Source: CAIODY01 sp046051225 | Lineage (GTDB): Bacteria > Bacteroidota > Bacteroidia > Chitinophagales > CAIODY01 | NCBI GenBank assembly: GCA_046051225.1 | Contig: JBJOOR010000008.1 | Span: 1-64,000 of the forward strand | Direction of reading: 5' to 3' | Length of the DNA stretch: 64,000 nt | The notes under the pieces: model-generated | Databases searched by the model: none | What the model was told of the DNA's origin: nothing | What the model saw: only the letters and a program-made list of their open reading frames with translations | Shown here: piece after piece, positions 19,698 to 27,980 of the stretch | Numbering within the stretch: the stretch's first letter is position 1 | Layout: every line of letters starts with the position of its first letter | Made by a program: the position numbers and the translations under genes

Positions 19698-20962
19698 TTC
19701 ATGGTATGAATTGTAGTAACGCCAATCAGTTGATCATAGCGCCCTGCAAAGGGTTTGTAATAAACTAAAACAGTATATTGATTTTCGGTTTCGTACCAAT
19801 TTCCTTCCACTGGCGTCATATCAAATTTTTTATTTTCGGCTTCGTAGTAGCCAATTAAATATTCATAAAATCCTTGTTTTAAAAGGGCTTTGGCTTCGTA
19901 CGATTGATTTTTAAAATTGTAATTCATTTTAAATTCGGGTATGGTATCCCAATTAGAAATTTTTCCACAGATATAAAAATCGCCACCAATAAGTCTTGTA
20001 CTAAAAGGCAATCGCCAATGCACCCACACATAATCTGCCTCTACATCTTGGTTTACGGCTTCTTGTTTTTCAACTACATAATCGCCGTTCCAATCTTTTT
20101 CATAATAATAACTTTTGAATGAACGCATAGGCTCGGCAGTAACATAAAAATGCGAAATGCTGCTATCATTATTTATTCTATCAATTCGTGCTGTTCGTAA
20201 TCTTGTGGTTCGTAAATCTATTTTTCTGAATTCTTTTGTGCCAGGAAAAAGCAAATCAACATCACCATTATATTTCAAAATATTATCTTGCACAAAGTTG
20301 GGTTGAATGCCCGTTAAAGCATTATCCCATCTATCATTTTGAATAACCACAACTTTAATTTCATCAAATGGATTGTTTACATTAATGCCTTTGCAATCAA
20401 TTTGAATATCTAACTGTTGATTGGTATTTGCTAATTCTAAATTTCGTGGGCGAAGCCATCCACCTGTGATGGCAGCTTGATTATCATTTACCATAAATCG
20501 CTTGGTTAATACAATTTCGCCTGTATTATTATCTTTAATTATTACAGCATAATTACCCGATTTTTTGAAATGAATATTTTCGTTTGGCAACGCTAATTTG
20601 AAGTGTGTATATTTTTGTTCGGTATTAAACGAACGCTTGTAATCTAACATCGGATTTTCGGCAAAGCCCTGCAAAAAATCCATTGGCGTAAGCGCTGTAT
20701 TAGGCGTCCAATCATTATTACAAAGCTGAAAAGAATAATTAAACGACCTTGTATCTTCATTCAAATCATCAAAAGATAAAACCAATTGGTCGCCACCATT
20801 CAAACCAATAATGGGTTCAGAAAGTAGCAAATCATTTAATTGAAATTTAGCTGTTTTGATATTGCTATCAAAAGCAAAATCTTTATATATTTTTATATCA
20901 TCAGCATTTGTATGCTTTGATATAAAAATTAAAATGATGAGAGAGAATAAAAATGATTTCAT
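19694..20962 (-). CDS. T9SS plug protein (DUF5103)
   Basis: A 422-residue secreted protein with signal peptide (cut near KHTNA) and the DUF5103 layout: an LSFDDLNEDTRSFNYSFQLCNNDW strand-rich N-part, repeated beta domains, DRWDNALTG, and a terminal YLIGYYEAENKKFDMTPVEGNWYETEN carbohydrate-module-like domain. In Flavobacterium this family is the Plug protein that closes the SprA translocon when no cargo is engaged. It lies 4 bases from the GT-C gene, so the T9SS and a sugar enzyme share a transcript. SprA itself is not in the window. Confidence 0.82.
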   Translation of the reverse strand: MKSFLFSLIILIFISKHTNADDIKIYKDFAFDSNIKTAKFQLNDLLLSEPIIGLNGGDQLVLSFDDLNEDTRSFNYSFQLCNNDWTPNTALTPMDFLQGFAENPMLDYKRSFNTEQKYTHFKLALPNENIHFKKSGNYAVIIKDNNTGEIVLTKRFMVNDNQAAITGGWLRPRNLELANTNQQLDIQIDCKGINVNNPFDEIKVVVIQNDRWDNALTGIQPNFVQDNILKYNGDVDLLFPGTKEFRKIDLRTTRLRTARIDRINNDSSISHFYVTAEPMRSFKSYYYEKDWNGDYVVEKQEAVNQDVEADYVWVHWRLPFSTRLIGGDFYICGKISNWDTIPEFKMNYNFKNQSYEAKALLKQGFYEYLIGYYEAENKKFDMTPVEGNWYETENQYTVLVYYKPFAGRYDQLIGVTTIHTMK

Positions 20963-21010
20963 TGGATTACAAAATAAAACGTTTTATTGATAAAGAATGG
21001 AAAAATATTT

Positions 21011-21038
21011 GAACCACAGAGCCATGAAGACACAGAGA
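21011..21038. repeat. Copy of the dispersed CACAGAG-type repeat
   Basis: Contains CCACAGAG and CACAGAG separated by CCATGAAGA, the same family as 1186-1227. It lies in the 250-base gap between two divergent genes (plug and mazG). Confidence 0.5.
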
Positions 21039-21213
21039 AATTTTAAACTACAATGCAATACTATGTTCGCTATCTTTTCTTATTTCGAAAATTATTTTAT
21101 TGAAAGAAGATTAAAATTAAACATCATTTTAAAAATGTTAAACAAAAAAACTATGTGTTAAAACTGTATTCAATGTATTTTGTATTCACTAAGTTCGCAT
21201 AAAATATTTTGTA

Positions 21214-21981
21214 ATGACTGATGCACAAATTGCTTTTGATAGATTATTAACCGTGATGGACGAGTTAAGAGAAAAATGTCCGTGGGATAAAAAGCAAACC
21301 ATTCAAACCCTTCGTACGCTTACCATTGAAGAGATGTATGAATTAACAGATGCAATATTAAACGATGATTGGGATAATATTAAAAAGGAATTAGGCGATG
21401 TATTGTTGCATATTGTTTTTTATGCTCGAATAGCAAAAGAGGAAAATAAATTTACAGTGGCTGAAATGATAAATCAATTATGCGAAAAATTAATTGTTCG
21501 TCATCCGCATATTTATGGCGATGTAAAAGTGAATGACGAAAATGATGTAAAGAAAAATTGGGAGCAAATAAAATTGAAAGAAGGCAGCAAATCTGTATTG
21601 GGTGGCGTACCTAAAGGATTGCCTGCTATGGTAAAAGCACATCGCATTCAAGAAAAAGCAAAGCAAGTGGGTTTTGAATGGGATACCAGAGAACAAGTAT
21701 GGGATAAAATTGAAGAAGAAATAGCCGAACTAAAAGAAGCTGTGGCTAACAATAATATAGATGAAATGGAAAATGAAATGGGGGATGTTTTATTTTCATT
21801 TATTAATTACGCAAGATTTTTAAACCTCGATTCGGAAACTGCTTTAGAACGAACCAACAGAAAATTTATTAACCGATTTAGCAAGATGGAAACCGCAGCC
21901 AATAAGGCTGGCAAGAATTTAGCCGAAATGACTTTAACCGAAATGGATGCGATGTGGAATGAAATTAAAAAATTGGAATAA
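21214..21981 (+). CDS. mazG: Nucleoside triphosphate pyrophosphohydrolase MazG
   Basis: A 255-residue house-cleaning enzyme that hydrolyses (d)NTPs and damaged nucleotides to monophosphates. Two MazG domains are present: the first with CPWDKKQT, IEEMYELTDAI and ELGDVLLHIVFYA, the second with DKIEEEIAELKEA and EMGDVLFSFINYARF. The Glu/Asp pairs of these motifs bind Mg2+. Full length. Its stop overlaps the start of the following gene (TAATG), so translation is likely coupled to an outer-membrane-type paralog pair that has no obvious link to nucleotide metabolism. Confidence 0.92.
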   Translation: MTDAQIAFDRLLTVMDELREKCPWDKKQTIQTLRTLTIEEMYELTDAILNDDWDNIKKELGDVLLHIVFYARIAKEENKFTVAEMINQLCEKLIVRHPHIYGDVKVNDENDVKKNWEQIKLKEGSKSVLGGVPKGLPAMVKAHRIQEKAKQVGFEWDTREQVWDKIEEEIAELKEAVANNNIDEMENEMGDVLFSFINYARFLNLDSETALERTNRKFINRFSKMETAANKAGKNLAEMTLTEMDAMWNEIKKLE

Positions 21982-22655
21982 TGAAAAAATATTTATTATT
22001 TCTACTTTTTTGCTTGATTGATTTATCTGCTTTTTGTCAATCAAATAAGATAAACAAGCAAGATTCTGTACCATATCATTTTTCAATAAAAAATGGTTGG
22101 GCTTTAAAAATAAATGCTTTGCAATTGCTAACAGAATATGAATGTAGAATATATTTAGAAAAGAAGATTACAAAAAATACAAGTGTAGAAGTGTTTGGCT
22201 CTTATTATTATGCTGATTACTCGTTAGCAGATTTTTATTGGGTAGAACGATTAGGTTTAGGATATTTAAACTATGCTCGAAAAATAGGTGTTGGGTACAA
22301 AATGTATAGCCGCAATAAAAATCCTCATGTTACTACATTCGAGTTTTTTTATAAATATTTCGAACGAGCTAATTACGGAATTTCTACCACCCCTTTTAAT
22401 TCTTCTTATCCAGCAAATTATAATGAGTATGACTATTATAATTCTTTTTGTTTGCAATGGAGCGAAGGAAAAAAAATTGAGTTAAAAAGATTTATATGTG
22501 AATTTTATTGTGGAGCTGGAATGAGAGTTCGATTTTTAAAAAGTTTTAATTCAAACAACTTTAATACATATTCTCAATGGCATTTAGCACCTGGAGCATT
22601 AGGTATTTGCCCATCTTTACAACTCGGTGTTAATATTGGTATTCAATCAAAATAA
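21981..22655 (+). CDS. Outer-membrane barrel-like protein, tandem copy 1
   Basis: A 224-residue protein with signal peptide (LLFLLFCLIDLSAFCQ) and strands typical of a small barrel. The first about 55 residues (SNKINKQDSV, then GWALKINALQ) and the last dozen (LQLGVNIGIQSK) match the next gene almost exactly, while the middle is very different. It belongs to no family recognised here. The middle strands with tyrosine-rich loops (FFYKYFERANYG) may face outside. Overlaps mazG by one base. Confidence 0.65.
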   Translation: MKKYLLFLLFCLIDLSAFCQSNKINKQDSVPYHFSIKNGWALKINALQLLTEYECRIYLEKKITKNTSVEVFGSYYYADYSLADFYWVERLGLGYLNYARKIGVGYKMYSRNKNPHVTTFEFFYKYFERANYGISTTPFNSSYPANYNEYDYYNSFCLQWSEGKKIELKRFICEFYCGAGMRVRFLKSFNSNNFNTYSQWHLAPGALGICPSLQLGVNIGIQSK

Positions 22656-22661
22656 AGCATA

Positions 22662-23381
22662 ATGAAAAAACATTTATTATTTCTACTTTTTTGCCTGGTT
22701 GATTTATCTGCTTTTTGTCAATCAAATAAGATAAACAAGCAAGATTCTGTGGCTTCTGATTTTTCAACAGAGAGTGGTTGGGCATTGAAGATAAACGCAT
22801 TACAACCATTTACAATTGGAGAGTTCAGGTTAGGGACTGAAAAAAGGATTTCGCCTAAAACTTCAATAGAATTTTTCGGCTCATATTATATCCCTTCGTT
22901 ACAATTCTTTTATGCATTAGGTGGAAGAGGAGATTTGAATTCAGGAAAATATTTTGGAAAAAATAATTTTAAAATTGGTACAGGTTGTTTGATTGAAGTG
23001 CCTTCTATCAAACGTACTTATATTGAAGTGCTGGGCTTTTATCATTACTTAGAAGACACAAAAGATTTTTCAAATTCATCTCTCAATTTCCAACAACTAA
23101 TTAAAGGCTATAATTTTGCTGGAAAAAATAAAATATTTTGTTTTCAAATACTTGGTGTAAACAGATTAGAAAGAGGAAATATTTTTTTTGATATATATTT
23201 TGGGTTTGGTCTTAGAGGTAGGTCTTCGGAAATTATTATGAATTCCGCTTCTACTATTCCTACTCTAATTTATGATGGAAATTTACCGTATGAATATTAT
23301 AGAGCTGGAAATGTATTGATTCGAAAAATGTTCATGTATTCTTTACAATGCGGCGTTAATATTGGCATTCAATCAAAATAA
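22662..23381 (+). CDS. Outer-membrane barrel-like protein, tandem copy 2
   Basis: A 239-residue paralog of the preceding gene, starting 7 bases after its stop. Signal peptide and first strands match copy 1; the C-terminal strand ends CGVNIGIQSK. The region between is diverged. Tandem copies with conserved ends and a variable centre suggest duplication followed by change of surface-exposed parts or recombination. Function unknown. Confidence 0.65.
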   Translation: MKKHLLFLLFCLVDLSAFCQSNKINKQDSVASDFSTESGWALKINALQPFTIGEFRLGTEKRISPKTSIEFFGSYYIPSLQFFYALGGRGDLNSGKYFGKNNFKIGTGCLIEVPSIKRTYIEVLGFYHYLEDTKDFSNSSLNFQQLIKGYNFAGKNKIFCFQILGVNRLERGNIFFDIYFGFGLRGRSSEIIMNSASTIPTLIYDGNLPYEYYRAGNVLIRKMFMYSLQCGVNIGIQSK

Positions 23382-23431
23382 ATTAAAACCAAGCTTACCT
23401 TTACAACACATTTTAAAACATAATATTTTTT

Positions 23432-24094
23432 ATGACATCATCTCTTTTAGCCAGATACATCGACCATACTTTATTGAAACCTACTGCCAGTATTGAGCAA
23501 ATTAAAAAGTTATGCGAAGAAGCCAATCAACATCGGTTTGCATCAGTTTGTATTCCGCCAAGTTATGTTGAGTTGGCAAAAACCGAAACCGAAAAATCGG
23601 GCATAAAAGTGTGTACGGTAATTGGTTTTCCGTTTGGTTATAATCATACCGAAGCCAAAGCAACAGAAGTTGAAATGGCTATTGGTAGCGGCGCTGATGA
23701 GTTGGATATAGTAATGAATATTGGTGATTTAATAAATGGCAATACCAATTTTGTATTAAATGAATTATGCTTTTTGAATGAAATTTGTTTTGATAGCAAT
23801 ACAATTGTAAAGGTGATTATTGAATCAGGTATTTTAACTGATGAACAAATCATTACAGCATGTAAACTTTGTGCCGATGCAGGTGTAAATTTTGTAAAAA
23901 CATCAACAGGTTATGCCGAAAAACATGCTACTATCGAAGCAGTATCTTTAATGCGAAAATCATTACCCAAAAATATTTTTATTAAAGCAAGCGGCGGCAT
24001 TAAAACCTACGAACAAGCCCTTGCATTTATTGAAGCAGGTGCAAACCGTATTGGTACATCAAGCGGTATTGAAATTTTAAATGGTGCTAAATAA
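23432..24094 (+). CDS. deoC: Deoxyribose-phosphate aldolase
   Basis: A 220-residue class I aldolase that splits 2-deoxyribose 5-phosphate into acetaldehyde and glyceraldehyde 3-phosphate in deoxynucleoside use. Motifs: IDHTLLKPTA at the start, TVIGFPFGY, ELDIVMNIG, the Schiff-base Lys in NFVKTSTGY, and the second lysine in FIKASGGIKTYEQAL followed by GTSSG. Full length. It sits 50 bases after the barrel pair in the same direction. Confidence 0.95.
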   Translation: MTSSLLARYIDHTLLKPTASIEQIKKLCEEANQHRFASVCIPPSYVELAKTETEKSGIKVCTVIGFPFGYNHTEAKATEVEMAIGSGADELDIVMNIGDLINGNTNFVLNELCFLNEICFDSNTIVKVIIESGILTDEQIITACKLCADAGVNFVKTSTGYAEKHATIEAVSLMRKSLPKNIFIKASGGIKTYEQALAFIEAGANRIGTSSGIEILNGAK

Positions 24095-24170
24095 TTAGGA
24101 TGCAACCTTTCACTTTACTTATTCATCCATCTTTATGTTGAATTAATTTTTGAAATTTAATTCGAAAGAA

Positions 24171-24677
24171 ATGAAATACAGCATCAATATACCGCAACCA
24201 TGCCATGAAGATTGGAACAAAATGTTGCCTGAACAAAAGGGCAGACATTGTGAAGCTTGTAAAACTGTAGTTACAGATTTTACAATAATGACCGATGCTG
24301 AAATTATTAATCACTTAAAAGCCTCATCCAGCAAAACTTGTGGCAGATTTTTAGAAACACAATTAAATCGTAATTTAATAGAGCCTACAAAAACTTACGA
24401 TTGGTTTAGCATTCCAAAATTATCGGCAGCGGCTTCTATTTTATTTTCATTATTGCAATTGCCTGTATTTGCTCAAAATAAAAATGAAGTAAAAACAGAA
24501 CAAACGCAAACATTGAAAAATGATTCATTGAAGATGGATACATTAAAAGAAACTGAAATAAAAAAATTACCAATTAGGGATATAAATGATTTGGTTAAAG
24601 CAGGGTCAATAGCAGGATATTATGAAAACCCAACGCCTTGGCAACGCTTCAAAAGAAAAATCAGAAGATTGTTTTAA
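24171..24677 (+). CDS. Hypothetical membrane protein with CHEDW-type cysteine domain
   Basis: A 168-residue protein. The N-terminal 65 residues carry a motif frequent in Bacteroidota: IPQPCHEDWNKM, then GRHCEACKTVVTDF, then SKTCGRF; the cysteines in HCxxC and the flanking ones suggest a metal-binding domain. One hydrophobic segment (LSAAASILFSLLQLPVFA, about 87-105) follows, with a charged C-terminal tail, so the cysteine domain would be cytoplasmic and the tail periplasmic. The ATG at 24171 is preferred to the TTG at 24150. Function unknown; a regulatory or redox role is only a guess. It is convergent with the Nudix gene. Confidence 0.6.
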   Translation: MKYSINIPQPCHEDWNKMLPEQKGRHCEACKTVVTDFTIMTDAEIINHLKASSSKTCGRFLETQLNRNLIEPTKTYDWFSIPKLSAAASILFSLLQLPVFAQNKNEVKTEQTQTLKNDSLKMDTLKETEIKKLPIRDINDLVKAGSIAGYYENPTPWQRFKRKIRRLF

Positions 24678-24689
24678 ATTAGCATATTA

Positions 24690-25136
24690 TCACTTTAGCA
24701 AATTATTAATTGAGTTTTTGTATCCATCAGGCATATTCAGATTTTTAATTTCTTCTGCAGTAAACAACCCAACTTCTTTGTGTTCGTGGCTTATTTTTAT
24801 TTCCTCAGTTGATGAATATTTGTGTTTGCATTTATAAGTTATAATCAAAACTTTTACTTTGCCTTTAATATCATACAGCCACACATCTACAATTTTTTCT
24901 ATTTCGGTTTTTAAATTCAGCTCTTCTTCAATCTCTCTAACTACGCATTGTTCGGCAGTTTCATCAGGTTCAAGTTTTCCGCCAGGTAATTCCCATTCAT
25001 TGCGTTCGTTTTTTAATAAAATATATTTCCCTTTTATTTCAATAATTCCTTTTACACTTACAGGATATTTTTTCGAAAAATAATCGGTAGGAATAATGGG
25101 CGAAATGAGATTGATTAAAATATATTTTAATTGCAT
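24690..25136 (-). CDS. Nudix hydrolase
   Basis: A 148-residue protein with a Nudix box at about residues 52-74: GKLEPDETAEQCVV then REIEEELN. The usual Gly before the last position of the box is Asn, but the catalytic Arg and Glu cluster is intact. It should hydrolyse a nucleoside diphosphate linked to some group; the substrate is unknown. The N-terminal YFSKKYPVSVKGIIEIKGKYILLKN region is typical of the family. Downstream of the HEPN/MNT genes in the same direction. Confidence 0.85.
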   Translation of the reverse strand: MQLKYILINLISPIIPTDYFSKKYPVSVKGIIEIKGKYILLKNERNEWELPGGKLEPDETAEQCVVREIEEELNLKTEIEKIVDVWLYDIKGKVKVLIITYKCKHKYSSTEEIKISHEHKEVGLFTAEEIKNLNMPDGYKNSINNLLK

Positions 25137-25149
25137 TAGTTGGCTGAAA

Positions 25150-25479
25150 TTAAATTTTCGATAGCAATTTTAATGCAGGTAAATCGAATTTTATAACTGT
25201 AAAAATAACTTCAGGGTTTACTCCAAAATATTCATGTACTAACATATTTCTCATGCTAATAATTTTATTCCAAGCAATATGATTTTGTTGCAATAAAACC
25301 TCTGTATCTATATGGTTAACTGCTTCGCCAATAATCTCTAATTGCTTGATGCTGGCAAATAAAACTAAGCTGTTGTTTTTAAATTCTTCATAAGTTGAAA
25401 TTGATTTAAAGTAATTTTCAATTTCGATAATTGAATTTAAAACGTGTTGCAATCGCTGTTGTGATTGATTACTTCGCAT
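25150..25479 (-). CDS. hepT: HEPN-domain RNase toxin (HepT/DUF86 family)
   Basis: A 109-residue helical protein. The catalytic HEPN motif is MRNMLVHEYFGV (R-x4-H-x-Y type) near residue 85. In the studied systems HepT is an RNase whose tyrosine in the motif is AMPylated by its partner. The gene overlaps the following nucleotidyltransferase gene by 11 bases (the nucleotidyltransferase lies upstream in the transcript), the common order of MntA-HepT. Size and motif fit the family well. Confidence 0.85.
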   Translation of the reverse strand: MRSNQSQQRLQHVLNSIIEIENYFKSISTYEEFKNNSLVLFASIKQLEIIGEAVNHIDTEVLLQQNHIAWNKIISMRNMLVHEYFGVNPEVIFTVIKFDLPALKLLSKI

Positions 25480-25762
25480 AAATTAATTTTTTTTCAGCAT
25501 TTACTATCGAAGCAATAATAGGCGAAAGCCCATCGAAAGAAATTAAATCTACTTTTCTGTTTAATGATTTTTCTAAATCAAATTTATAATCGAAAAAATT
25601 TAATCCAATATGTTGATTGCAATCTAACTCAACCAATAAATCAACATCACTTTTTTCATCTGCATCGCCACGAGCAAACGAACCAAACAAGTATGCTTTG
25701 TTGATTGGGCGGCTTGAAAAATATTGTTGTATCTGGCTGGTATTTTCTTGTGATAAAAACAT
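25469..25762 (-). CDS. mntA: MntA-type minimal nucleotidyltransferase antitoxin
   Basis: A 97-residue protein with the GSX10DXD core: GSFARGDADEKSDVDLLVEL. The glycine-serine and aspartates bind ATP and metal; in the MntA family the enzyme AMPylates the HEPN partner's tyrosine and neutralises it. It is first in the pair with HepT (11-base overlap). An opposite view, that such MNT/HEPN pairs act in stress or phage defence, is known from other systems; nothing here decides which. Confidence 0.85.
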   Translation of the reverse strand: MFLSQENTSQIQQYFSSRPINKAYLFGSFARGDADEKSDVDLLVELDCNQHIGLNFFDYKFDLEKSLNRKVDLISFDGLSPIIASIVNAEKKLIYAK

Positions 25763-25864
25763 GAGATTGAAAAATTTTCTTAATCAAAATTACTAAATCT
25801 TAATTTATTACTATTGTTGTTCAATAAAAAATTATTTTTGTTGGGTAATAAATAAAACAATTAT

Positions 25865-26269
25865 ATGCGACCAATAAGAGTTTTAGTAGCTAAAGTTGGA
25901 TTAGATGGGCATGATAGAGGAGCCAAAGTAATTGCATCGGCATTACGTGATGCAGGTATGGAAGTGATTTATACAGGCCTGCGCCAAACCCCCGAAATGG
26001 TTGTGAATGCTGCTTTGCAAGAAGATGTGGATGCTATTGGCGTAAGCATTTTAAGTGGTGCACACAATACTGTTTTTCCAAAATTAATTGAGTTGATGAA
26101 AGAACGTGAAATGGGCGATGTGCTTTTAACAGGTGGTGGTATTATACCCGATGATGATGCAAGAAAATTAAATGAAATGGGTGTAGGCAAATTATTTCCG
26201 CCAGGAACTAATACTTCCGACATTGCCGATTATATAAAGGTTTGGGTTAAGGGAAAGAGAAATTTCTAA
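25865..26269 (+). CDS. Stand-alone cobalamin-binding domain (methylmalonyl-CoA mutase small subunit-like)
   Basis: A 134-residue B12-binding domain: VLVAKVGLDGHDRG has the DxHxxG motif whose His takes the lower cobalt ligand place, then SILSGAH, and TGGGIIPDDDA; these bind the nucleotide tail. The length and start (RPIRVLVAKVGLDGHDRG) match small subunits of acyl-CoA mutases such as the isobutyryl-CoA/ archaeal methylmalonyl-CoA type. The large catalytic subunit is not beside it. A TAttTTTG -7-like box at 25833-25840 precedes it. Confidence 0.85.
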   Translation: MRPIRVLVAKVGLDGHDRGAKVIASALRDAGMEVIYTGLRQTPEMVVNAALQEDVDAIGVSILSGAHNTVFPKLIELMKEREMGDVLLTGGGIIPDDDARKLNEMGVGKLFPPGTNTSDIADYIKVWVKGKRNF

Positions 26270-26277
26270 TTATCACA

Positions 26278-27972
26278 TTGAAACATTTTCCTTATAATAT
26301 TTCTCGTAAAATTAAATTTGCAATTATCAATTTGCAATTTGCAATGCTGCTTGCAAGCTGCGCCAACGTAGTTGCACCCGAAGGTGGTTTGAAAGATAAC
26401 GAAGCGCCAAAGATTGTAAAAGCCTCACCAGCTAATGCTTCTACAAATGTTAGTACCAATAGTTTTAGGATTATTTTTAATGAATTTATAAAATTAAAAG
26501 AGCAAGATATTATTGTATCGCCGCCATTAAATAGAGAACCAAAAATTAAACAAAAAGGAAAATATATTGATGTAAAATGGACAGATACTTTAAAACCAAA
26601 TACAACGTACACGTTTAATTTTGGTGAAAATATTGTTGATTATACCGAAGGAAATCCGTATTCGAATTTTAAATATGTTTTTAGCACAGGCAATGTAATT
26701 GATACATTAGAATTATCTGGAATAGTTACTGATGCTGTTACTAGTAAAGGCACTGAAAAAATTGCTGTAATGTTGTACAAAGAAAATTCCGACTCGATTG
26801 TGTGCAAACAAAAACCTTATTACTTTACTAAAACAGATGTTTCGGGCAGTTTTCATTTTAGTTATTTAAAAGAAGGCAGATATAAAATATTTGCTTTGAA
26901 AGATGAAAATTTTAATCTGCTGTTCGATTTAGCTAACGAAAAAATTGCATACAGCGATACATTAATTACTGTTTCAAAAAATAATAGAAGTGTTAATTTA
27001 AGTTTGTTTGAAAACTATACTATCAAAAAACAAAAGATAAAAGCTGTTACAAGAAGCGATGTATTTAGCTATGTAGTTAGGTTTGACAAAAAATTGAAGG
27101 CAGCATTTACAGAAGAAAACATGGCTTCAAACTCTTTTGTGAAGATAGTTTCGGGCGATTCTATTTTATTTTATACCAAACAAAAACCCACACAAGATTC
27201 TGTTTTGATTACTCTTCCAAAAGCCGAAGTAGATACCATTTTAAAAGTTGAAACCAAATATGATTCAACCATGATGAAGCGAAGTAGATTGTTTGTAGTA
27301 GCCAATTTTCAAGCACCAAATTCGATAAATGACAAACGAAAATTATCGGAATCATCAACCAAAAGTGTAAAGCCAGTTATCAATAATGTGTTGAATTATG
27401 GCAGCAGTTTAGTGTTGAATTTTAGTCACCCAATAGCTACCGAAAATTTGCCAACACAATTTATTTTAATTGAAGATACAGGCAAATTAAAAACTATTGC
27501 AAAGGTTGAAGCTTATGATAATAAAGCATTTCAGCTTCATGCAAAAATTATTTATCCATTTAAAGAAGATCATACTTATGAACTGATAGGTCGTAAAAAT
27601 CAATTTACAGATGTATGTAATTTGCGAAGCGATTCATTTCATATTAAATTTGTTTATGCAGCACAAAAGCATTTTGGAAATATTTTTATTCAACTTTCCG
27701 ATTCTAATTTTCATCAAAATTATTATGCCGAATTATTAAATTCTGCCAAGCAAATTGTGGCAAAAGAAAATGTAAAGCGCAATCATATTAGTTGGAAAAA
27801 TATGCCACCTGGTGCTTATACAATTAGAATTTTGGTAGATGAAAATGATGATGCGGATTGGAGTACAGGCAATTATTTCAAACATCATCAACCCGAAATG
27901 TATATCTATTATCCTAAAGAAATAATGGTAAAACCTAATTGGGATAATGAATTGGAATGGAAATTAAATTAA
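26278..27972 (+). CDS. Ig-like (Big_5) domain lipoprotein
   Basis: A 564-residue lipoprotein. TTG at 26278 gives a hydrophobic signal ending LLASC; an ATG at 26344 would leave the lipobox almost at the start, so TTG is preferred. An Ig-like Big_5 domain follows: APKIVKASPANASTNVSTNSFRIIFNEFI and DTLKPNTTYTFNFGENIVD. The middle is beta-rich and a carboxypeptidase-regulatory-like segment is visible (GSFHFSYLKEGRYKIFALKD). The C-terminal IRILVDENDDADWSTGN is characteristic of related Bacteroidota lipoproteins. It may be a periplasmic or surface adaptor; function not known. Only 8 bases separate it from the B12 protein. Confidence 0.72.
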   Translation: MKHFPYNISRKIKFAIINLQFAMLLASCANVVAPEGGLKDNEAPKIVKASPANASTNVSTNSFRIIFNEFIKLKEQDIIVSPPLNREPKIKQKGKYIDVKWTDTLKPNTTYTFNFGENIVDYTEGNPYSNFKYVFSTGNVIDTLELSGIVTDAVTSKGTEKIAVMLYKENSDSIVCKQKPYYFTKTDVSGSFHFSYLKEGRYKIFALKDENFNLLFDLANEKIAYSDTLITVSKNNRSVNLSLFENYTIKKQKIKAVTRSDVFSYVVRFDKKLKAAFTEENMASNSFVKIVSGDSILFYTKQKPTQDSVLITLPKAEVDTILKVETKYDSTMMKRSRLFVVANFQAPNSINDKRKLSESSTKSVKPVINNVLNYGSSLVLNFSHPIATENLPTQFILIEDTGKLKTIAKVEAYDNKAFQLHAKIIYPFKEDHTYELIGRKNQFTDVCNLRSDSFHIKFVYAAQKHFGNIFIQLSDSNFHQNYYAELLNSAKQIVAKENVKRNHISWKNMPPGAYTIRILVDENDDADWSTGNYFKHHQPEMYIYYPKEIMVKPNWDNELEWKLN

Positions 27973-27980
27973 TTAATACA

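Noticed and set aside
20963..21213. Riboswitch or leader before mazG
   Set aside because: Only the CACAGAG repeat and AT-rich sequence were seen; no structured leader could be built.
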